64,000 nucleotides of DNA from Crassaminicella profunda (GTDB lineage Bacteria; Bacillota; Clostridia; Peptostreptococcales; Thermotaleaceae). The stretch covers positions 4,457,355-4,521,354 of the forward strand of contig NZ_CP082326.1 of assembly GCF_019884785.1 (NCBI RefSeq), written 5' to 3'. Shown piece after piece: positions 7,022 to 15,667 of the stretch. The first letter of the stretch is position 1, and every line of letters starts with the position of its first letter. Under the pieces are notes generated by a model. It was not told where the DNA came from. It did not search any database and saw nothing but the letters and a program-made list of their open reading frames with translations. The position numbers and the translations under genes are program-made.

Positions 7022-8948
7022 AGGAAACTTTTATATCACAACACCTATTTATTATCCAAGTTCTAACTTACATATTGGACATACGTACACAACAGTAGCA
7101 GCGGATGCTATGGCAAGGTTTAAGAGACTGTCAGGATTCGATGTAATGTTTTTAACAGGAACAGATGAGCATGGACAAAAGCTTCAAACAGTAGCAAAAG
7201 AAAAGGGAATGCAGCCAAAGGAGTATATTGATACAATCGTATCAGGAATAAAAGATCTTTGGGGAACCATGGAAATCTCTTATGATCATTTTATTAGAAC
7301 GACAGATGAAGAGCATAAAAGACGCGTGCAAGAAATATTTAAAAAGCTTTATGAAAAAGGGGATATCTACAAGGGTGAATATGAAGGTTGGTATTGTACA
7401 CCATGTGAGTCCTTTTGGACAGAAACTCAAGTAGAAGATGGCAAGTGTCCAGACTGTGGGAGACCTGTACAAAAAACAAAAGAAGAAGCATACTTTTTTA
7501 AGCTTTCAAAATATCAAGACAAATTACTTCAGTTATTTGAAGAAAACCCTGAGTTTTTAGAGCCTGTATCAAGAAAAAATGAAATGATCAATAACTTCAT
7601 CAAACCAGGGCTTGAAGATTTATGTATATCAAGAACAAGCTTTGATTGGGGAATTAAGGTACCTATTGATGAAAAACATGTTATTTATGTATGGCTTGAT
7701 GCACTTTCTAACTATATTACAGCATTAGGTTATCCAGAAGAGATGGATGGAAAATATAAAAAATATTGGCCAGCAGATATTCACCTTGTAGGAAAGGAAA
7801 TTGTAAGATTCCATACAATTATTTGGCCAGCAATGTTAATGGCATTAGATTTACCACTTCCTAAGAAAGTATTTGGGCATGGATGGATTCTTCTTGAGGG
7901 TGGAAAAATGTCAAAATCAAAGGGAAATGTAGTAGATCCTGTAGTGCTAGTAGATCGATATGGAATTGATGCATTAAAATATTTCTTATTAAGAGAGTAT
8001 TCTTTTGGACAAGATGGTGTATTTACTAATGAAGTACTGCTTAATAGAATCAATTCAGACCTTGCAAATGATTTAGGAAATCTAGTAAGTAGAACTGTTG
8101 CTATGATTGAAAAATACAATAAAGGTATTATTCCTGAAGCAAAGACAAGTACAGAATTTGATGAAGACCTAAAGACCATAGCCACAGGTGTTTGTGCAAA
8201 ATTAGAAGAAAAAATGAATAATTTAGATTATAGCAATGCTTTAGAAGAAATTTGGAAGCTTGTAAGAAGAACCAATAAATATATTGATGAGACTACTCCA
8301 TGGGTCTTAGCTAAGGATGAAGCTGAGAAGGAAAAATTAAATACAGTTTTATATAATCTAGCTGAGAGCATTAGAATTATATCTGTTTTAATTTTACCAT
8401 TTATGCATACAACTTCTAAGAAGATTTGGGGACAATTAGGAATTGAAGAAGGAAATGGAACTGCTTGGGAAGATACGTTCACATTTGGAAAGCTTCCTAG
8501 TGGTGTAAAAGTTAAAAAGGAGGCTCCATTATTCCCAAGAATTGATATTCCTAAGGAATTAGAAGCTTTAGAAGCTACTAATAAAAAACCTGAGCCAAAG
8601 AAAGAAGAGAAAAAAGAAATACCTCAAAAGCCTGAAATCACAATTGATGATTTTGATAAAGTAGATTTAAAGGTTGGACAAATTCTAGAATGCAAAAAAC
8701 ATCCAAAGGCAGATAAATTATTAGTATCTCAAGTGAAAATTGGAACAGAAGTAAGACAAATTGTATCAGGAATTGCAAAGCATTATAAACCTGAAGAATT
8801 AGTAGGTAGAAAGGTGATTGTTGTAACGAACCTAAAACCAATCAAGTTAAGAGGAGAAGAATCAAGAGGAATGATCTTAGCGGCAGGGGATGGAAAAGAA
8901 TTAACACTTGTGACAGCTGATATTGAAGATGGTTCACAAGTAAGCTAA
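7014..8948 (+). CDS. metG: Methionyl-tRNA synthetase
   Basis: A 644-residue class I aminoacyl-tRNA synthetase that charges tRNA-Met. The HIGH motif is at residues 20-23. A zinc-knuckle insert (CTPCESF ... CPDCGRP) lies near residues 127-150 and KMSKS near residue 298. A C-terminal EMAP/Trbp111-like tRNA-binding domain (from [20 protein letters not shown] onward) makes the dimeric long form. The ATG at 7014 ([15 protein letters not shown]) is chosen because GAGGAGG precedes it; an upstream in-frame ATG at 6972 lies in the previous gene and lacks a good site. It is controlled by the Met T-box upstream and followed 12 bases later by tatD, as in many Firmicutes. Confidence 0.98.
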   Translation: MSKGNFYITTPIYYPSSNLHIGHTYTTVAADAMARFKRLSGFDVMFLTGTDEHGQKLQTVAKEKGMQPKEYIDTIVSGIKDLWGTMEISYDHFIRTTDEEHKRRVQEIFKKLYEKGDIYKGEYEGWYCTPCESFWTETQVEDGKCPDCGRPVQKTKEEAYFFKLSKYQDKLLQLFEENPEFLEPVSRKNEMINNFIKPGLEDLCISRTSFDWGIKVPIDEKHVIYVWLDALSNYITALGYPEEMDGKYKKYWPADIHLVGKEIVRFHTIIWPAMLMALDLPLPKKVFGHGWILLEGGKMSKSKGNVVDPVVLVDRYGIDALKYFLLREYSFGQDGVFTNEVLLNRINSDLANDLGNLVSRTVAMIEKYNKGIIPEAKTSTEFDEDLKTIATGVCAKLEEKMNNLDYSNALEEIWKLVRRTNKYIDETTPWVLAKDEAEKEKLNTVLYNLAESIRIISVLILPFMHTTSKKIWGQLGIEEGNGTAWEDTFTFGKLPSGVKVKKEAPLFPRIDIPKELEALEATNKKPEPKKEEKKEIPQKPEITIDDFDKVDLKVGQILECKKHPKADKLLVSQVKIGTEVRQIVSGIAKHYKPEELVGRKVIVVTNLKPIKLRGEESRGMILAAGDGKELTLVTADIEDGSQVS

Positions 8949-8960
8949 AGGGGGATAAAT

Positions 8961-9728
8961 ATGTTATTTGATTCTCATGCCCATTTGGATGATAGTAAGT
9001 TTGATAAAGATCGAGAAAAAATATTAGAGAATGCAAAGGCGAATGACATTTCTTATATGGTTAACCCAGGGGCAGATTTTGAGTCTTCTGTAAGATCTAT
9101 AGAACTAGCAAGTAAGTATGAAATGATCTATGCAGCGGTAGGAATACATCCCCATGATGCAGAGGATGTGGATGATGTGACACTAGCTCTTTTAAAGGGG
9201 CTAGCGAAGAAGCCAAAGGTTGTGGCTATAGGAGAAATAGGACTTGATTATTATTATGATCATTCTCCTCGTGATATTCAAAGAGAAATATTTAGAAAGC
9301 AGATTGCTTTGGCAAAGGAAGTAAACCTTCCAATCATTATTCATGATCGTGAAGCCAATGATGATGTAATGAGCATTCTTAAGGAAGAAAAGGCTTTTGA
9401 TACGGGGGTAGTACTTCATTGCTTCTCAGGGAGTGCAGAGCTTGCACGGCAATATATAAAGCTTGGTGCTTATATATCTATTGCAGGACCTGTGACCTTT
9501 AAAAATGCTAGAAAAACAGTAGAAGTAGTAGAGCGAATTCCTTTGGAATATTTATTTGTTGAGACAGATTCACCCTATTTAACACCCGTTCCTTTTAGAG
9601 GAAAAAGAAATGAAATGGCTAATGTAAGATATGTAGCAGAAAAGATAGCTGAGATTAAAGGATTAAGCTTAGAAGAAGTAGCTCATCAAACAACTGAAAA
9701 TGCAAAGAAGTTTTTTGGCATTAAATAA
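8961..9728 (+). CDS. tatD: TatD-family metal-dependent DNase
   Basis: A 255-residue TIM-barrel metallohydrolase of the TatD/YabD family; members are 3'-5' exonucleases linked to DNA repair or quality control. Metal ligands are visible as DSHAHLDD near residue 4, GEIGLDYYYD near residue 93, IIHDREA, LHCFSGSAE and ETDSPYL near residue 205. Start ATG with GGGGGATAA ribosome site. It lies 12 bases after metG, the same order as in B. subtilis, and ends at a strong bidirectional terminator. The cytoplasmic substrate is not determined by sequence. Confidence 0.96.
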   Translation: MLFDSHAHLDDSKFDKDREKILENAKANDISYMVNPGADFESSVRSIELASKYEMIYAAVGIHPHDAEDVDDVTLALLKGLAKKPKVVAIGEIGLDYYYDHSPRDIQREIFRKQIALAKEVNLPIIIHDREANDDVMSILKEEKAFDTGVVLHCFSGSAELARQYIKLGAYISIAGPVTFKNARKTVEVVERIPLEYLFVETDSPYLTPVPFRGKRNEMANVRYVAEKIAEIKGLSLEEVAHQTTENAKKFFGIK

Positions 9729-9769
9729 TAAAAAACATAGGATAGGGCATCTATCCTATGTTTTTTATT
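9726..9769. terminator. Strong terminator after tatD
   Basis: Near-perfect stem AAAAAACATAGGATAG / CTATCCTATGTTTTTT around a six-base loop. It would work in both directions. Confidence 0.92.
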
Positions 9770-10193
9770 ATTTATCTGTTTATACAGTTTGCTATTTTTA
9801 TAAGTTAGCGTATTAATTGAATCGGAGAGGATAAAATTCATTTGGTATAAATAGAAATAATTTCATATTTTGTGCATATAAATAGATAGGACAAGGATAT
9901 ACTAAAAAAGATTTAATTGAAACTTTTTGATTCAGGTGGAGTCGAGTCTCTATCTGAAGTTTCTATGTTTTGCTTTAGTAAAACGAGTTTTCTATGAAGT
10001 GAAGGGCTTAGATGAAAAATGAAATGGTATAAAAAACAAAGAAAAGGAATACAATAAAAAAGTTGTTAAAATCAAAAGCCTTTTATTAGATCATCAAAAT
10101 CCGAAAATTTCCTGGGAAATATGACGAAGAGAAAGGAATAAGATGGAAACATATGTAAATCATTGGGATAACTTCAAAAATCTATACAAAAAT
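9770..10193 (+). other. Gene-free interval with a long hairpin
   Basis: No credible coding frame in over 400 bases. A hairpin lies at 9919-9963 (GAAACTT and TCAGGTGGAG against TCTCTATCTGA and AGTTTC, with a bulge). It could be part of an unrecognised RNA or a relic. I looked for and did not find the consensus of a ydaO (c-di-AMP) riboswitch, which often precedes such cell-wall genes. Confidence 0.4.
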
Positions 10194-10222
10194 TTGACGA
10201 AAAAAGCTTTTTTGTATAGAAT
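10194..10222 (+). promoter_or_regulatory. Sigma-A promoter of the G5/3D protein gene
   Basis: TTGACG (10194-10199), a 17-bp spacer and TAGAAT (10217-10222). The roughly 120-base leader after it contains two copies of ACATAAAGATTT, at 10241 and 10301, exactly 60 bases apart. Confidence 0.75.
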
Positions 10223-10352
10223 ACTATAGATTGTTTACAGACATAAAGATTTTTCTTACATCTGGGTAATTTTATATACGCCATGAAGAAAATAAAAAGG
10301 ACATAAAGATTTAATTTTTTTTGTGGCAATACTATAGGGAGGTAAAAGTTTT

Positions 10353-11384
10353 ATGGAAACACACTTTAAGAATATAAAGTTTCTTACAAAAAGAAATTTT
10401 GTTATTCTTATGATTGTCATGCTACTTGGAGGTTTTTATACTGCTCATGCATTGACAAAAGAGGTAATCATCAAAGATGGTGACAAAGTAGCGAAGGTAG
10501 AAGGCATTTTCTTTGATGTAGGCGGAGCAATAAAGAAAGGAAAGATCATACTTAATGAACATGATCAGTTATCAAAGCCTGATGATAGTAAAGTAAAGAA
10601 TGGGATGCTGATTACTGTTAAAAGGGCTCAACCTGTAAATATACAGGTTGATAGTAAATCAGAAGAAATTATGACAGCCAATGAGAAAGTAAAAGACATC
10701 TTAGATGAATATCATATATCTGTTGGAGAAAAGGACATTGTTTTACCCGCATTAGATGAAAATGTAGGTAAATATGAGACCATAAAAGTGGTAAGAGTAG
10801 AAGAAAAAATTGTAACAGAGAAAGAGAGCATTCCCTATAAAAGCGTTATTAAATATAATGATGCTTTAGAAGAAGGAACCATGAATGTAGTAGAAAAAGG
10901 GAAAAATGGAAAAAGAGAAGCAAAATATAAAGTGGTATATGAAGATGGGGTAGTTGTATCTAGAGAATTAATCAAAGAAAATATTTTAGAGGAATCAAAG
11001 GATGCAGTAGTAGAAAAGGGTACAGCTATGTATGTTGCAACTGCCAGAGGAAAGCTTAGAGTAAAGAAATTTATTAAGATGACTGCAACTGCTTATGATG
11101 CTACTTTTGAGAGTTGCGGCAAATATCCAAGTCATCCAGAGTATGGAATTACTAGAAGTGGAACAAAGGTGAGACCAGGAGTTGTTGCTGTAGATCCACG
11201 GGTAATTCCTTTGGGAAGTAAGCTTTATGTAAAAGCCCTTGATGGTTCAAAGGATTATGGAATTGCAAGTGCTGAAGATACAGGTGGAGCCATTAAAGGG
11301 AAAAGAATAGATCTTTATTATGAGAGTCCTAAGGATGTAGCAAGATATGGAAAAAGAAAGGTAATGGTCTATGTTTTAGAGTAA
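10353..11384 (+). CDS. YabE-like G5/3D cell-wall protein
   Basis: A 343-residue anchored or secreted protein related to B. subtilis YabE. Order: membrane anchor (residues 16-34), two DUF348 repeats (about 38-150, with VKDILDEYHISVGEKD), a G5 domain (about 150-235, IPYKSVIKYNDALEEGTMNV), then the C-terminal 3D domain (about 250-343). The 3D aspartates are seen in TATAYDATFESC, VAVDPRVIPLGS and DTGGAIKGKRIDLYY. The 3D fold is that of lytic transglycosylases such as MltA, so it probably acts on peptidoglycan during growth or germination. The order tatD-yabE-rnmV-rsmA is conserved in Firmicutes. A sigma-A promoter lies 130 bases upstream. Confidence 0.93.
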   Translation: METHFKNIKFLTKRNFVILMIVMLLGGFYTAHALTKEVIIKDGDKVAKVEGIFFDVGGAIKKGKIILNEHDQLSKPDDSKVKNGMLITVKRAQPVNIQVDSKSEEIMTANEKVKDILDEYHISVGEKDIVLPALDENVGKYETIKVVRVEEKIVTEKESIPYKSVIKYNDALEEGTMNVVEKGKNGKREAKYKVVYEDGVVVSRELIKENILEESKDAVVEKGTAMYVATARGKLRVKKFIKMTATAYDATFESCGKYPSHPEYGITRSGTKVRPGVVAVDPRVIPLGSKLYVKALDGSKDYGIASAEDTGGAIKGKRIDLYYESPKDVARYGKRKVMVYVLE

Positions 11385-11411
11385 GGCAGGGAGAATTCCT
11401 TGCCTTTTTCT
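11382..11411 (+). terminator. Terminator after the G5/3D gene
   Basis: Stem AAGGCAGGGAGAA / TTCCTTGCCTT overlapping the stop codon, followed by a T-run. Confidence 0.8.
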
Positions 11412-11479
11412 ATATAAAATATACTAGGAGTATGGTATAATAGTGGGAAAATGCAATATCCTGTAAAGGGGGTATAAGT

Positions 11480-11890
11480 TTGAAGGTTGCTGTAATTGAT
11501 GGACAAGGTGGAGGCCTTGGTAAGTCTATTGTGGAGAAGATTAGAGGACATTTAAAGGATGATATAGAAATCATCGCTTTGGGAACGAATTCTCTTGCAA
11601 CATCTAATATGCTGAGGGGTGGAGCTCATAAAGGCGCAACAGGAGAGAATGCTATTAAGGTGATGAGTCAGAAGGTAGATGTAATTATCGGACCCATAGC
11701 TCTTATTGTAGCCAATGCAATGATGGGTGAAATAACACCTATTATGGCTGAAAATATAGCAGATAGTCAAGCAAGGAAGATATTATTGCCAATGAACAGA
11801 TGCAATATCCATATTGTAGGAACCATGGATTTTAAGGTGAATGAGATGATTATGGCTATTGTTGAAGAATTGAAGAGCATTAAAGATTAG
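11480..11890 (+). CDS. DUF3842 family protein (TTG start)
   Basis: A 136-residue protein of the DUF3842 family, found mostly in Clostridia and of unknown function. It begins KVAVIDGQGGGLGKSIVEKI, a glycine-rich loop like a Rossmann or NAD-binding turn. It then has ALGTNSLATSNMLRGGAHKG and a conserved middle VIIGPIALIVANAMMGEITP. The TTG at 11480 is the best start: AAAGGGGGTATAAG lies at the right distance and the glycine loop starts within ten residues. The gene sits alone between two terminators, inside the otherwise conserved yabE-rnmV order. Confidence 0.9.
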   Translation: MKVAVIDGQGGGLGKSIVEKIRGHLKDDIEIIALGTNSLATSNMLRGGAHKGATGENAIKVMSQKVDVIIGPIALIVANAMMGEITPIMAENIADSQARKILLPMNRCNIHIVGTMDFKVNEMIMAIVEELKSIKD

Positions 11891-11930
11891 ACCATGGAGA
11901 TTTCTGGGTAGAAATTTTTCATGGTTATTT
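11891..11930 (+). terminator. Terminator after the DUF3842 gene
   Basis: Stem ACCATGGAGATTTCT / AGAAATTTTTCATGGT with a GGGT loop, then TTATTTT. Confidence 0.85.
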
Positions 11931-12004
11931 TGTGGGCCTTTACAGTTAGATGTGTATACGATAGAATGTTTTAAGAATAATTAAAGAATATTTGGAGGAA
12001 CACT

Positions 12005-12535
12005 ATGATTAAGGAAGTTATTGTAGTTGAAGGACGAGATGATGTGATTGCTGTAAAAAGAGCAATTGATGCGGAAATGATCATTACTCATGGATTTGGC
12101 ATAACAGAAGATACCTATAAAAGAATAGCATTTGCTCAAAAGAGAAAGGGTGTTATCATTTTTACAGACCCAGATCATGCAGGAGAAAGAATCAGAAAAA
12201 ATATAGTTAAACGCATAAAAGGATGCAAGCATGCTTTTTTACCTAGGGAGCAGGCAACAAAAAATGGAGATATAGGGATAGAAAATGCTTCTCCTGAAAA
12301 TATTATTGCAGCGCTGAATAAGGTTAGAAGTGAAAGCAAGGAAAAAAGAGATGAATTTAAGCAAATTGATTTAATCAAAAATGATTTAGTAGGTTCTAAT
12401 GAGGCAAGTAACAGAAGAGATGCATTAGGAAAGATATTAGGGATTGGCTATGCCAATGCAAAACAGTTTTTGAATAGACTCAATCATTATGGCATTACAA
12501 GAGAAGAATTTGAAGAAGGATTAAAAAAACTATAA
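12005..12535 (+). CDS. rnmV: Ribonuclease M5
   Basis: A 176-residue TOPRIM-domain ribonuclease that matures 5S rRNA from its precursor on the ribosome. The TOPRIM motifs are clear: VVEGRDDVIAVKRA (catalytic Glu and Asp near residues 9-12) and FTDPDHAGERIRKNI (DxD motif near residue 57). The C-terminal part (DALGKILGIGYANAKQFLNR) is the family tail. The ribosome site GGAGG precedes the ATG. rsmA starts 16 bases after the stop, the standard rnmV-rsmA pair, so the two are co-transcribed and both act on rRNA. Confidence 0.97.
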   Translation: MIKEVIVVEGRDDVIAVKRAIDAEMIITHGFGITEDTYKRIAFAQKRKGVIIFTDPDHAGERIRKNIVKRIKGCKHAFLPREQATKNGDIGIENASPENIIAALNKVRSESKEKRDEFKQIDLIKNDLVGSNEASNRRDALGKILGIGYANAKQFLNRLNHYGITREEFEEGLKKL

Positions 12536-12551
12536 TGGAATAGGAGATATT

Positions 12552-13415
12552 ATGGATAGATTAGTTTCACCCAAAATCACAAAAGAAATTGTTAATAAAC
12601 ATGGATTTAAATTTTCGAAAAGCTTAGGACAAAACTTTTTAATCGATGAAAATATATTATATAAAATAGTGGATGGAGCAGAAGTAGATAAGGAAGATAT
12701 CGTCATTGAAGTAGGACCTGGTATTGGGACTCTTACACAGGTATTAGCAGAAAGAGCAAAAAAAGTTATTGCTATTGAAATCGATAAAACATTACTACCG
12801 ATCCTTTCAGAGACATTAGGAAATAAAGATAATGTGGAAGTAATTAATGAAGATGTTTTAAAACTAGATATACATAAATTGATTGAAGAAAAATGTGAAG
12901 GAAAAGCTGTGAAGGTCATTGCAAATCTTCCTTATTATGTAACTACCCCGATTATCATGAAGTTCCTTGAAGAGAAGGTACCTCTTAAGAATATGGTTGT
13001 GATGATACAAAAGGAAGTTGCAGATAGAATGCAGGCAAAACCTAAGACAAAGGATTATGGATCATTATCTATAGCGGTTCAATATTATTGTGATCCAGAA
13101 ATCATTACAAAGGTTCCAAGGTCCGTATTTATTCCACAACCCAAAGTAGAATCAACAGTGATTCGCCTAACGGTTTTAAAAGAGCCAAAAGTCAATGTAA
13201 AGAATGAAAAAACATTATTTGCTGTAGTTCGAGCAGCTTTTGGAAAGAGAAGAAAAACCCTTTTGAATGCTCTTAGTAATAGTCCTTTGAATGTAGATAA
13301 AGAGGTACTAAAAAAAGTTTTAGAGCATAGCGAAATAGAAGCAAATAGAAGAGGAGAGACCTTGACTATAGAAGAGTTTGCAAGAATTTCTGAGACTCTT
13401 TGTAAATATTTATAA
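12552..13415 (+). CDS. rsmA: 16S rRNA (A1518/A1519) dimethyltransferase
   Basis: A 287-residue KsgA/RsmA that dimethylates two adjacent adenines in helix 45 of 16S rRNA late in small-subunit assembly. Seen: the family N-terminus SLGQNFLIDENIL (about residues 27-39), the SAM-binding motif VIEVGPGIGTLTQ (about 53-65), acidic motif VIAIEIDK, and the catalytic NLPYYVTTPIIM (about 120-131). The C-terminal helical domain contains AAFGKRRKTLLNAL. The start ATG follows TAGGAGAT. It forms an operon with rnmV and ends at a hairpin terminator. Confidence 0.97.
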   Translation: MDRLVSPKITKEIVNKHGFKFSKSLGQNFLIDENILYKIVDGAEVDKEDIVIEVGPGIGTLTQVLAERAKKVIAIEIDKTLLPILSETLGNKDNVEVINEDVLKLDIHKLIEEKCEGKAVKVIANLPYYVTTPIIMKFLEEKVPLKNMVVMIQKEVADRMQAKPKTKDYGSLSIAVQYYCDPEIITKVPRSVFIPQPKVESTVIRLTVLKEPKVNVKNEKTLFAVVRAAFGKRRKTLLNALSNSPLNVDKEVLKKVLEHSEIEANRRGETLTIEEFARISETLCKYL

Positions 13416-13426
13416 AAAAAGACCTG

Positions 13427-13482
13427 TGCCAGGTATGAATGTGGAGATAAAGTATCCCATTCGTGCCTGGCATGATTATTTT
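13427..13482 (+). terminator. Terminator after rsmA
   Basis: TGCCAGGTATGAATG (13427-13441) pairs with CATTCGTGCCTGGCA (13458-13472) allowing two G-U pairs, then a T-run. Its GTGCCTGGCA core resembles repeat-like hairpins seen in other clostridia, so it may be a dispersed element used as a terminator. Confidence 0.75.
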
Positions 13483-13568
13483 TTTGTAAAAAATGAACTT
13501 ATTTTATATTTAGTACATATATTAATAGTAAGTGAAAAAAGCAATTCTAAAAAGGGGGGAGGATGATT

Positions 13569-15005
13569 ATGGATAAAAAGAGATATAGAAGATATTTTAT
13601 TATACTAGATCCTGAGGATGATGGTTTTGAAAATAAACAAGGGAAAAAATCAAAAGGATATGCAAAGATAGAAACAAAGAACGGAAAAGGTGTACTTAGT
13701 GAGTATATACAAAATATGAAGTATTTTGATGATGCAGAATATATCTATAGAGGGTACTTAATAGGAACAAAGCAAGGAAAACAGATTTATGCAGATAATG
13801 GAACTTTTATGATTGATAAAAACGGAAAGGGAGAGCTGATTTGGAAATTTGACCCTGAAAATGTTGACGGGCAAGGAAATACCATAAGAGATTTTAATGT
13901 AATTGCTATTGTGGCAGAGTCATCAGAGCAAAGAGACAAGGGGAGGGCTGCTCCTTTAGTAGGTTTTATAGATAAAAAGAGAGTAGATTGGAAACATGTT
14001 TTGCAAAAGGAGTGTACAAGGAAAGAGCGATTAGAGGAAAAAATAAGAACAACAGAACAGTTGAATGAAAAAAAATTAAAGATAAAAGTAGTAGAAAAAA
14101 AAGAAGAATCCTATGTAAAAGGTTTAAAAGAAGGCGCTACAGAAGTAGTTGTAGAGAAAGAAAATATGGAAGAAAAACATGTGGAAAATACTAACAAAGA
14201 GAAAGAAATAGAAGAGGGACATGGAACATCTTTACAAGAAGAAATGAAAGAAGCAGTAGTAGAAAAAGAAAATTTTGAAGTGAAAGATGTAGCATCTATT
14301 GAAAAAGAAGTAGAAGTGGAGTCTACAGAAGCTTTAAAAGAAGAAGTTGTAGAAAAAGAAGAAAGACCAGAAACAGAACCAATAAAAGAGAATATAGAAG
14401 GGCAAAAAGAAGTAAAGGTAAAAAGAGAAGAATTTACAGAAGGCTATCGATGTAAAGGAGAAAAAGATCACTATGAACATATAGATTATGGTGGAATGAA
14501 GTATTATGATTGTAAGAATCCATATCAATACTATCATCAATATTTTAAAATGGTATGTGGATATGTTGAAAATATCCTGAAATATCATAAGGAAGTAGAG
14601 CCCTTTGAAAAAAATATTGATCAGTGTAAATGGTGGAAGATTGATGCCAGTCAGCAAACATTATATAGAAATTTCTTACCTTTCTATGGATATGTGACCA
14701 ATATGTATTCTTGTCCTCCTTACAGGAACTATGCAGGTTGTCCAGCACAAATATATAAATATAAGCATTATAATTTTGGCATCAAGCGTGATAAGAAGAA
14801 TGAGCCTGTTTACTATCTTTATGGGATTCCTGGAAGATTTATGTTAAGCGAACAGCCTTACGAAGGAATGACGGGGTTTGTATACTGGCATCCTATAGAA
14901 GATAAAAAACCTGAAAAAGGAGATTATGGATATTGGATTCTCCACATAGATGCAAAAACAGGGAAGGTAGCTATTCCATTGAAACCAACTATTCCTCCTC
15001 GATAA
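13569..15005 (+). CDS. Large clostridial two-domain protein, unknown
   Basis: About 478 residues. The N-terminal domain (1-140: KKRYRRYFIILDPEDDGFEN, YAKIETKNGKGVLSEYIQNM, GYLIGTKQGKQIYADNGTFM) looks like a small beta-barrel. A long Lys/Glu/Val-rich low-complexity linker (about 150-300) follows. The C-terminal domain (about 310-478) holds YYDCKNPYQYYHQYFKMVCG, CKWWKID, PFYGYVTNMYSCPPYRNYAG and GMTGFVYWHPIE. No signal peptide or membrane span. I recognise the two-domain pattern from clostridial proteins of unknown role but cannot name a function. The ATG at 13569 fits the GGGAGG site better than the ATG six bases upstream. Two terminators follow. Confidence 0.85.
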   Translation: MDKKRYRRYFIILDPEDDGFENKQGKKSKGYAKIETKNGKGVLSEYIQNMKYFDDAEYIYRGYLIGTKQGKQIYADNGTFMIDKNGKGELIWKFDPENVDGQGNTIRDFNVIAIVAESSEQRDKGRAAPLVGFIDKKRVDWKHVLQKECTRKERLEEKIRTTEQLNEKKLKIKVVEKKEESYVKGLKEGATEVVVEKENMEEKHVENTNKEKEIEEGHGTSLQEEMKEAVVEKENFEVKDVASIEKEVEVESTEALKEEVVEKEERPETEPIKENIEGQKEVKVKREEFTEGYRCKGEKDHYEHIDYGGMKYYDCKNPYQYYHQYFKMVCGYVENILKYHKEVEPFEKNIDQCKWWKIDASQQTLYRNFLPFYGYVTNMYSCPPYRNYAGCPAQIYKYKHYNFGIKRDKKNEPVYYLYGIPGRFMLSEQPYEGMTGFVYWHPIEDKKPEKGDYGYWILHIDAKTGKVAIPLKPTIPPR

Positions 15006-15009
15006 AGGA

Positions 15010-15042
15010 CAATGGTACATCGATAGGTGTGCCATTTTTTTA
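15010..15042 (+). terminator. First terminator after the two-domain protein
   Basis: Stem AATGGTACATC / GGTGTGCCATT with G-U pairs and a seven-T tail. Confidence 0.8.
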
Positions 15043-15046
15043 GTAA

Positions 15047-15098
15047 AAAGATTTTCGTGCAAGAAGTATAAGACAATCTTGCATGAAAATCTTTTTGT
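15047..15098. terminator. Second, stronger terminator
   Basis: AAGATTTTCGTGCAAGA pairs over 17 bases with TCTTGCATGAAAATCTT (one G-U), flanked by A- and T-runs, so it can act on both strands. Confidence 0.85.
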
Positions 15099-15367
15099 TT
15101 GAGTAGATGTTTTTTAAAAATATTGAGTACTTTATAATTTTTATTATAAATCTTAAAAAATAGCACATTTCAAGAATCTAATAGAAGATTTTTTATGACT
15201 CAAAATGGATGGATGAATAGAAGCAGGGTATAGATCACTAGGCCAAATTGTATACTTGCATGCAAAAGAAAATGTTTTCCTGGCAAAATTTATGAAGTTT
15301 TTCATAGGCGTTAGAAAAAAAGTATAAGGAAAACGATATCATAATGTTTAGAATTGATAGAAAATTG
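15099..15367. other. Gene-free AT-rich interval
   Basis: Between the double terminator and the glutamine synthetase promoter I see no open frame with a ribosome site and no strong fold. Confidence 0.5.
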
Positions 15368-15396
15368 TTTACAATGAAATTTCAGTGTGTTAAAAT
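15368..15396 (+). promoter_or_regulatory. Sigma-A promoter of the glutamine synthetase gene
   Basis: TTTACA (15368-15373), 17-bp spacer, TAAAAT (15391-15396). It implies an untranslated leader of roughly 265 bases. Confidence 0.75.
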
Positions 15397-15465
15397 ATCA
15401 TCATACAAAATTCGACATAGATATATTTTGTGATGAAAGATGTATTCAAAATACAATGCAATAAG

Positions 15466-15563
15466 TTTAGGTTCATCCTAGAAAATATTTTGATTTTAAG
15501 TCAACCCCTTTTGACTGAAATGCTAGACCCTTCATTCTTTAAAAAAATATGGATGAACCTAAA
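15466..15563 (+). promoter_or_regulatory. Structured leader of the glutamine synthetase mRNA
   Basis: A perfect 13-bp stem, TTTAGGTTCATCC (15466-15478) against GGATGAACCTAAA (15551-15563), encloses 72 bases. These contain an inner hairpin, AGTCAA-CCCCTT-TTGACT. No T-run follows, so it is not a simple terminator. It could be an unrecognised regulatory RNA, a protein-binding site, or a MITE-like insertion with terminal inverted repeats. I saw no second copy in the window. The inner hexaloop CCCCTT lacks the A1/G4 bases expected of an ANTAR target. Confidence 0.6.
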
Positions 15564-15667
15564 TTTACCATAATGGAAATTTTCATACATACTTAAAAAA
15601 GTATTATAAATTTATATGTAATAGAAAAAATAATGATAAGCATAAAAATATTTGAAGAGGTGAGGAT

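Noticed and set aside
10353-11384. Possible ydaO-type (c-di-AMP) riboswitch upstream of the G5/3D gene
   Set aside because: I could not find the conserved blocks in 9770-10352.
13427-13472. Mobile REP-like element after rsmA
   Set aside because: Only one copy is visible in the window; position and T-run fit an ordinary terminator.
15466-15563. Terminator or ANTAR target in the glutamine synthetase leader
   Set aside because: No T-run follows the stem, and the inner hexaloop lacks the conserved A and G positions.
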